Below the pieces are notes generated by a model. That model saw nothing but the letters and a program-made list of their open reading frames with translations. It was not told the DNA's origin and did no database searches. From Candidatus Anaplasma sp. TIGMIC (GTDB lineage Bacteria; Pseudomonadota; Alphaproteobacteria; Rickettsiales; Anaplasmataceae): a stretch of DNA of 36,535 nt. Below, one piece after another: positions 33,524-36,535 of the stretch (the first letter of the stretch is position 1; every line of letters begins with the position of its first letter). The DNA lies in assembly GCF_028204095.1 (NCBI RefSeq), contig NZ_JAQLOH010000009.1:1-36535 (forward strand), read 5' to 3'. The position numbers and the translations under genes were made by a program.

Positions 33524-34447
33524 ATGGCAGAAGATGCTGTGCTGATTGATAAAAAGCTTGAGAAAGTTTTGCGCAAGACTGCGTTTAGCAAGAAATACTA
33601 CAGGGCAGGGGTTCTGTGTGCTGTGGCTTGCACTGCGGTAACGCTGTTTACCATATCATATGCGATCTCCTCCGGTGCTATGATTTCGCCCCGTACTCCC
33701 GTATTTGCTGCATCTTTGATCGCTACGGGCATGGTGCTTTTGTGTTTGGTATACATGGCGATAGTTGCGGCCCTTGAGAAACGTAGTCGCAGATTTTGCT
33801 CGGCAGAGGGCACCATATCTTCTAACACTCTGGTTACGGGAACGCGACTAAATCTTAGGGTTACGAGGCTTGGTGGCCAGAAAGGCTATAGCGCATTCCA
33901 GTTGTGTCTTGTACATTTTGTTGTTGCATCGATGTTCTTGTTTGCTGTAACGCTTGGCATGCTGATGGGTAAAGGAGTATCGTTACAACAGCTATTATCT
34001 GTAAGCCCAGGTGCGGTTATTCCTGGGGTGGCGCTTGCCGCTACAATCCTTAAAATCGCTGCAGTATCCCTGTTGGTATCGACAGCTTTCCTTTTCATAG
34101 CTAGGTTATTTGTCGAGGAGGGGGTATCGAATGTGCGAGTGTTTGTATTCCCAGATTGTCATGTTCCGCTTCGGATAAATGATGAGCAGAGTGAGGATAC
34201 TGTTGGTGACGGCACGTTTCGTGGGCTTACTGCATACGAAAGTGGAAGACCTGCTGCTGATGATGTTACAACGACTCGAATGGTTAATGATGCGGCGACT
34301 GCTGGTTATATTTCCTGCATGTTGGGTAGTGCGGAGTATGTCACTTCATTGCTGAGCGAAGGCAAGCAGCGGGATGACCACACATCAGTTGTTGAGTGTG
34401 TGGTGTCTGCTAAAAGTACAGGGGCCTTCCAGCTTGTTGGGAAGTAA
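33524..34447 (+). CDS. membrane protein of unknown function (four predicted helices), paralogue of the 35323-36147 product
   Basis: I do not recognise this 307-aa protein. It has a short charged N-terminus, two membrane helices (roughly residues 30-50 and 60-80), a cytoplasmic-looking basic loop, two more helices (about 125-145 and 160-185) and a soluble C-terminal tail of about 110 aa. The tail is rich in Thr, Ser, Ala and Gly. I chose the ATG at 33524 because AGAGGA lies 3 nt upstream; longer frames begin at GTG 33473. Pattern similarity to the later product suggests a duplicated family: a Tyr..SSG turn, TLGMLM, a PGA element and a LFVEE/LFRE end. It may be lineage-specific. Confidence 0.82.
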   Translation: MAEDAVLIDKKLEKVLRKTAFSKKYYRAGVLCAVACTAVTLFTISYAISSGAMISPRTPVFAASLIATGMVLLCLVYMAIVAALEKRSRRFCSAEGTISSNTLVTGTRLNLRVTRLGGQKGYSAFQLCLVHFVVASMFLFAVTLGMLMGKGVSLQQLLSVSPGAVIPGVALAATILKIAAVSLLVSTAFLFIARLFVEEGVSNVRVFVFPDCHVPLRINDEQSEDTVGDGTFRGLTAYESGRPAADDVTTTRMVNDAATAGYISCMLGSAEYVTSLLSEGKQRDDHTSVVECVVSAKSTGAFQLVGK

Positions 34448-34491
34448 TGCGCAGTAGAGCCATTATGTAGCACGTAGGTAGGTGGGTCTGA

Positions 34492-34521
34492 CGCATCTTA
34501 AGTTGATGCGGCGCTATTTTT
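34492..34521 (+). terminator. possible intrinsic terminator
   Basis: A 6-bp stem CGCATC/GATGCG (34492-34497, 34505-34510) with a TTAAGTT loop lies 45 nt after the 307-aa gene and is followed after 6 nt by TTTTT (34517-34521). The gap between stem and T-tract is longer than ideal. Confidence 0.32.
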
Positions 34522-34847
34522 AGCTTGTGTAAGGTTGTTATGCTTGTTGTAGCGCGGTATACGCGGATAAGCTCTTTGGGTCCGTCTATGTTGAAGTATA
34601 GATTAACTTACCAGAGGTGGAGATTTCCGATGTGTTTGGTAGGTGGCGAGGTTTAATTGAACTCATTGTGGACCACGGTGTTGTAATTTTTGTCGTGGGG
34701 CGTTCACACATTTGTATGTAAGTATGTGTATGAAGTCCATCCGTAGGGACTTTGCACATTGTGTGTGCTGCGGCTAGGTCGTGTCTTTACTTGGGTTATG
34801 AAAAACAGATCTGGTAGTCTGAAGCGCGCTGGCGTACAGTGGACATT

Positions 34848-34871
34848 GTCCTGGGATTTTTTGTCCAGGAC
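34848..34871. repeat. inverted repeat GTCCTGG...CCAGGAC
   Basis: Two perfect 7-bp arms are separated by 10 nt (GATTTTTTGT). It lies in the middle of the gap between the two membrane-protein genes; its role is unknown. Confidence 0.35.
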
Positions 34872-35322
34872 GACGAAGGCTTTTTAATTGATGGTTTGGG
34901 ACAACAAGTGTTGTGTGTTAAGGAAATCTTCTTGTTGTGCAATAAACTGCAGGGAAGCTTAATGCTTTTAAGTACATGTATTGCGAAAGCTTAGGTTTTT
35001 AATGTGGTTACCTGGTGGGAATGGAGAGCAGGGCCTACTAATTCTTAATAAATTAGGTGCGCTGTTCCGCGGTGCAAGGTATATTTTTTCGTGTGTCTTA
35101 TAGTGGAATGCCTCTTGGTTTTTCTTATGGCCGGAATGGTAGGTATTGACTTGCGATCGCCGTTGTCTTTAGTATGGTACAGGGGTGTGTATGTACCACT
35201 TGCGGTTGAGTTGCTGGAAAGGATGGATACGTTGCCGGGGAGTTGCCCGGTAGCAGCTTTGTTGCCGTTATAGTGGCAGTAGAACGGCTGCCGCGCATAT
35301 AGGTGTTAGTGGATAATGTAGT

Positions 35323-36147
35323 GTGAGGTTGGAAGTGCCTGGTGATGCGGATATTAAAAGGGTTGAGAGTAATGATGGCGCCGGAGTAGATAGCTTTGGG
35401 AACGCGCGCCTGTATAGGGATATTTTTTTGCTGGCTTTAGTAATCAGTGTGGCGGTAGTAAGTTTTTGCGCTGCGTACGTTTATGCTTCTGGCATGTCGC
35501 TGCTTGAGCCACATGCGATTGCAGCAGGATTTTTTATGTCCTTAGCGGCGACTTTTGTTGCAGCGTTGGGTGCTATTGTGTATGCGGTTAGGCTGCGTTC
35601 AATGAACAAATATGACCTGTCTATGCTGTTGCCGACAGGTGCGTTTGATCAAGGCAACTTGTTGTCAGACAAGGGTGGATATGTTTCAGGTAGTGTTGTA
35701 AAAGCAGAGGTGACGACCAACCTGTATGATAGGGGGCGTGGTATTCCTTTCTCTGCGGCTCTGCGCACAACAATGTCGATAGTAGGTGCTATTACTCTGT
35801 GTACATATGCTACTACTCTGGGGGTTATGTTTGCGGAGAGTAAAACTGGCTACATTGGTGTTGTAAATGCGCTTGCAGCTCCTGGGGCCAGCGTTGTAGC
35901 GCAGGTAGGCTTGGTGGCCTTGGCTTCAACGGTGGCTATACTCATGGTAAGCTGTATACTCAATGAGCTGTTTAGGGAGCGCTCTCGTATGGTTGTGCTT
36001 GATGATGGCGCTAAAAGATTTGCGGAAAAGGACGTAGTAGCATGTGCTGATAGGATGAAAATCGACTCTTCTGACATAGTGCATGTTAGGATTTACAGGG
36101 TGCTGGATGCAGCGAGATCGGTGGATTCCGCTCAGGTTTCTGTATAG
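35323..36147 (+). CDS. membrane protein of unknown function (four predicted helices), paralogue of the 33524-34447 product
   Basis: I do not recognise this 274-aa protein. Its layout matches the upstream 307-aa protein: an N-terminal soluble stretch of about 30 aa and two membrane helices around a YASG turn (about residues 35-55 and 65-90). A basic, glycine-rich loop follows (KGGYVSGSVVKAE...RGRGIPFSAALRT), then two helices with TLGVMF and APGASVV, and a charged tail beginning LFRERSRMVVL. Frame, hydropathy and spacing all agree, although identity is low. The start is uncertain: GTG 35323 gives the longest frame, while GTG 35335 has GAGG about 7 nt upstream. Confidence 0.78.
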   Translation: MRLEVPGDADIKRVESNDGAGVDSFGNARLYRDIFLLALVISVAVVSFCAAYVYASGMSLLEPHAIAAGFFMSLAATFVAALGAIVYAVRLRSMNKYDLSMLLPTGAFDQGNLLSDKGGYVSGSVVKAEVTTNLYDRGRGIPFSAALRTTMSIVGAITLCTYATTLGVMFAESKTGYIGVVNALAAPGASVVAQVGLVALASTVAILMVSCILNELFRERSRMVVLDDGAKRFAEKDVVACADRMKIDSSDIVHVRIYRVLDAARSVDSAQVSV

Positions 36148-36229
36148 CATCTTTTAATCTGGGGTGCAGGTGGTTGGGTGTCAAGCTCTGTATAGCTGGC
36201 TGTGCCCCGTTTTCTATTATGTGCTGCCG

Positions 36230-36244
36230 GCCACCACCGGTGGC
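36230..36244. repeat. GC-rich hairpin GCCACC-ACC-GGTGGC
   Basis: Arms of 6 bp with a 3-nt loop lie 83 nt after the second membrane-protein gene. It could act in transcription termination, but no clear T-tract follows. Confidence 0.35.
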
Positions 36245-36406
36245 GGAGTTTGTGGTGCGGCGTCTTAGGTGCGATTTTGTTGTCGTCATTCTCTGGTGTG
36301 CGTGTTGCATTTTGTAGCTAACGTATGTAGTGAGGCGGTTTGCGTGATGTGGGGCGCCGTGGATGGGTTGTCGATTTCTATGGGATGTGGGCCTGTTCGG
36401 GTTGTG

Positions 36407-36420
36407 CCTCTTTAAAGAGG
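36407..36420. repeat. 14-bp perfect palindrome CCTCTTTAAAGAGG
   Basis: This is fully self-complementary over 14 bp, 31 nt before a TTGACA box. The location suits a binding site for a dimeric regulator of the downstream gene outside the window. Confidence 0.45.
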
Positions 36421-36451
36421 TCAGACGCAGCGCGTGCTTTCTTCAAAATTG

Positions 36452-36480
36452 TTGACATTGTTATGTATACGGGCTGATCT
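36452..36480 (+). promoter_or_regulatory. possible promoter with TTGACA -35 box
   Basis: A perfect TTGACA (36452-36457) is followed after 17 nt by TGATCT (36475-36480), a poor -10 match (2/6) that runs into the octamer repeat. Promoter activity is uncertain. Confidence 0.3.
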
Positions 36481-36535
36481 TGGGTGCTTGGGTGCTTGGG
36501 TGCTTGGGTGCTTGGGTGCTTGGGTGCTTGGGTGC
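36479..36535. repeat. 8-bp tandem repeat (CTTGGGTG), at least 7 copies
   Basis: Seven perfect copies of CTTGGGTG plus one base reach the window edge, so the array may continue. All copies are identical, which suggests recent slippage or a variable copy number. Eight is not a multiple of three, so copy changes would shift frame if it were translated; no open frame is evident on the visible part. Confidence 0.95.

Larger units (their letters stand above)
34448..35322. other. 875-bp gap between the two paralogous membrane proteins
   Basis: No convincing gene. A frame of 60 aa at 35091-35273 (GTG) has no ribosome site and no motif. The gap contains hairpin-like inverted repeats at 34492-34510, 34848-34871 and 35235-35250. 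It could hold a decayed third copy, regulatory RNA or simply spacer. Confidence 0.4.
36148..36535. other. non-coding region at the right edge
   Basis: No gene is seen. In order it holds a GC-rich hairpin (36230-36244), a 14-bp palindrome (36407-36420), a TTGACA hexamer (36452-36457) and the beginning of an octanucleotide tandem repeat that runs off the window. It is probably the upstream region of a gene outside the window. Confidence 0.5.

Noticed and set aside
35091-35273. 60-codon frame in the gap between the two membrane-protein genes
   Set aside because: No ribosome site, no motif, and no similarity by eye to the flanking paralogues.
36479-36535. Regular repeat at the right edge considered as a CRISPR array
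   Set aside because: The units are 8 bp and directly adjacent without spacers, so it is a simple tandem repeat.

Overview
The window looks like a chromosomal segment of an obligate intracellular alphaproteobacterium of the order Rickettsiales. Most likely it is Anaplasma of the marginale/centrale/ovis group. The clues are a moderate G+C content by eye, long non-coding gaps between housekeeping genes, scattered single-copy core genes, an F0 ATP synthase cluster (a, c, b', b) separated from F1, a BamA-Skp-FabZ cluster stripped of all lpx (lipid A) genes, and poorly known membrane proteins in the last 3 kb. The genus is inferred from gene content and protein character; no database was searched.

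Layout. 1-4.5 kb: tilS with a tRNA-Ser(GGA) directly upstream (minus strand), then trkH and ftsA (plus). 4.5-7.2 kb: a 0.5-kb gap, then the F0 operon atpB-atpE-atpF'-atpF on the minus strand. 7.3-10.6 kb: a glycerol-1-phosphate-dehydrogenase-like iron enzyme (plus), convergent with a large exported pentapeptide-repeat protein (minus). 11-14.3 kb: surf1 (plus), a heme-copper oxidase subunit I-like membrane protein (minus) and pgsA (plus). 14.3-20.3 kb: a tight minus-strand cluster read as rseP, bamA, skp, fabZ, purH. 20.4-23.2 kb: sdhE-dsbD (plus), convergent with a D,D-carboxypeptidase (minus). 24-28.3 kb: gamma-carbonic anhydrase, sucB, map and prmC (plus). 28.7-33.4 kb: a glutaredoxin (minus), divergent from ribF, then lspA and a pair of exported M16 peptidase-family proteins (plus). 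33.5-36.1 kb: two related four-helix membrane proteins of unknown function, separated by an 0.87-kb gap. The window ends inside an 8-bp tandem repeat.

Shared themes. Several genes serve the envelope: RseP, BamA, Skp, LspA, PgsA, DsbD, the carboxypeptidase, the M16 pair and the pentapeptide-repeat protein. Others serve respiration and energy: F0, SURF1, the oxidase-like protein, SdhE, SucB and RibF (FAD supply). SdhE, SucB and RibF connect through flavin and 2-oxoacid metabolism, but only sdhE-dsbD and sucB-map are closely spaced. Non-ATG starts look frequent: TTG for atpB and pgsA, GTG for tilS, purH, sdhE and map.

I see no phage genes, transposases, CRISPR arrays or obvious foreign islands. 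The less ordinary observations are the paralogous membrane proteins near the right end, the octanucleotide repeat next to a TTGACA box and a 14-bp palindrome, an oxidase-like protein lacking one of the expected copper-ligand histidines, a SucB whose subunit-binding domain is not recognisable, and an internal 16-residue duplication in PgsA.
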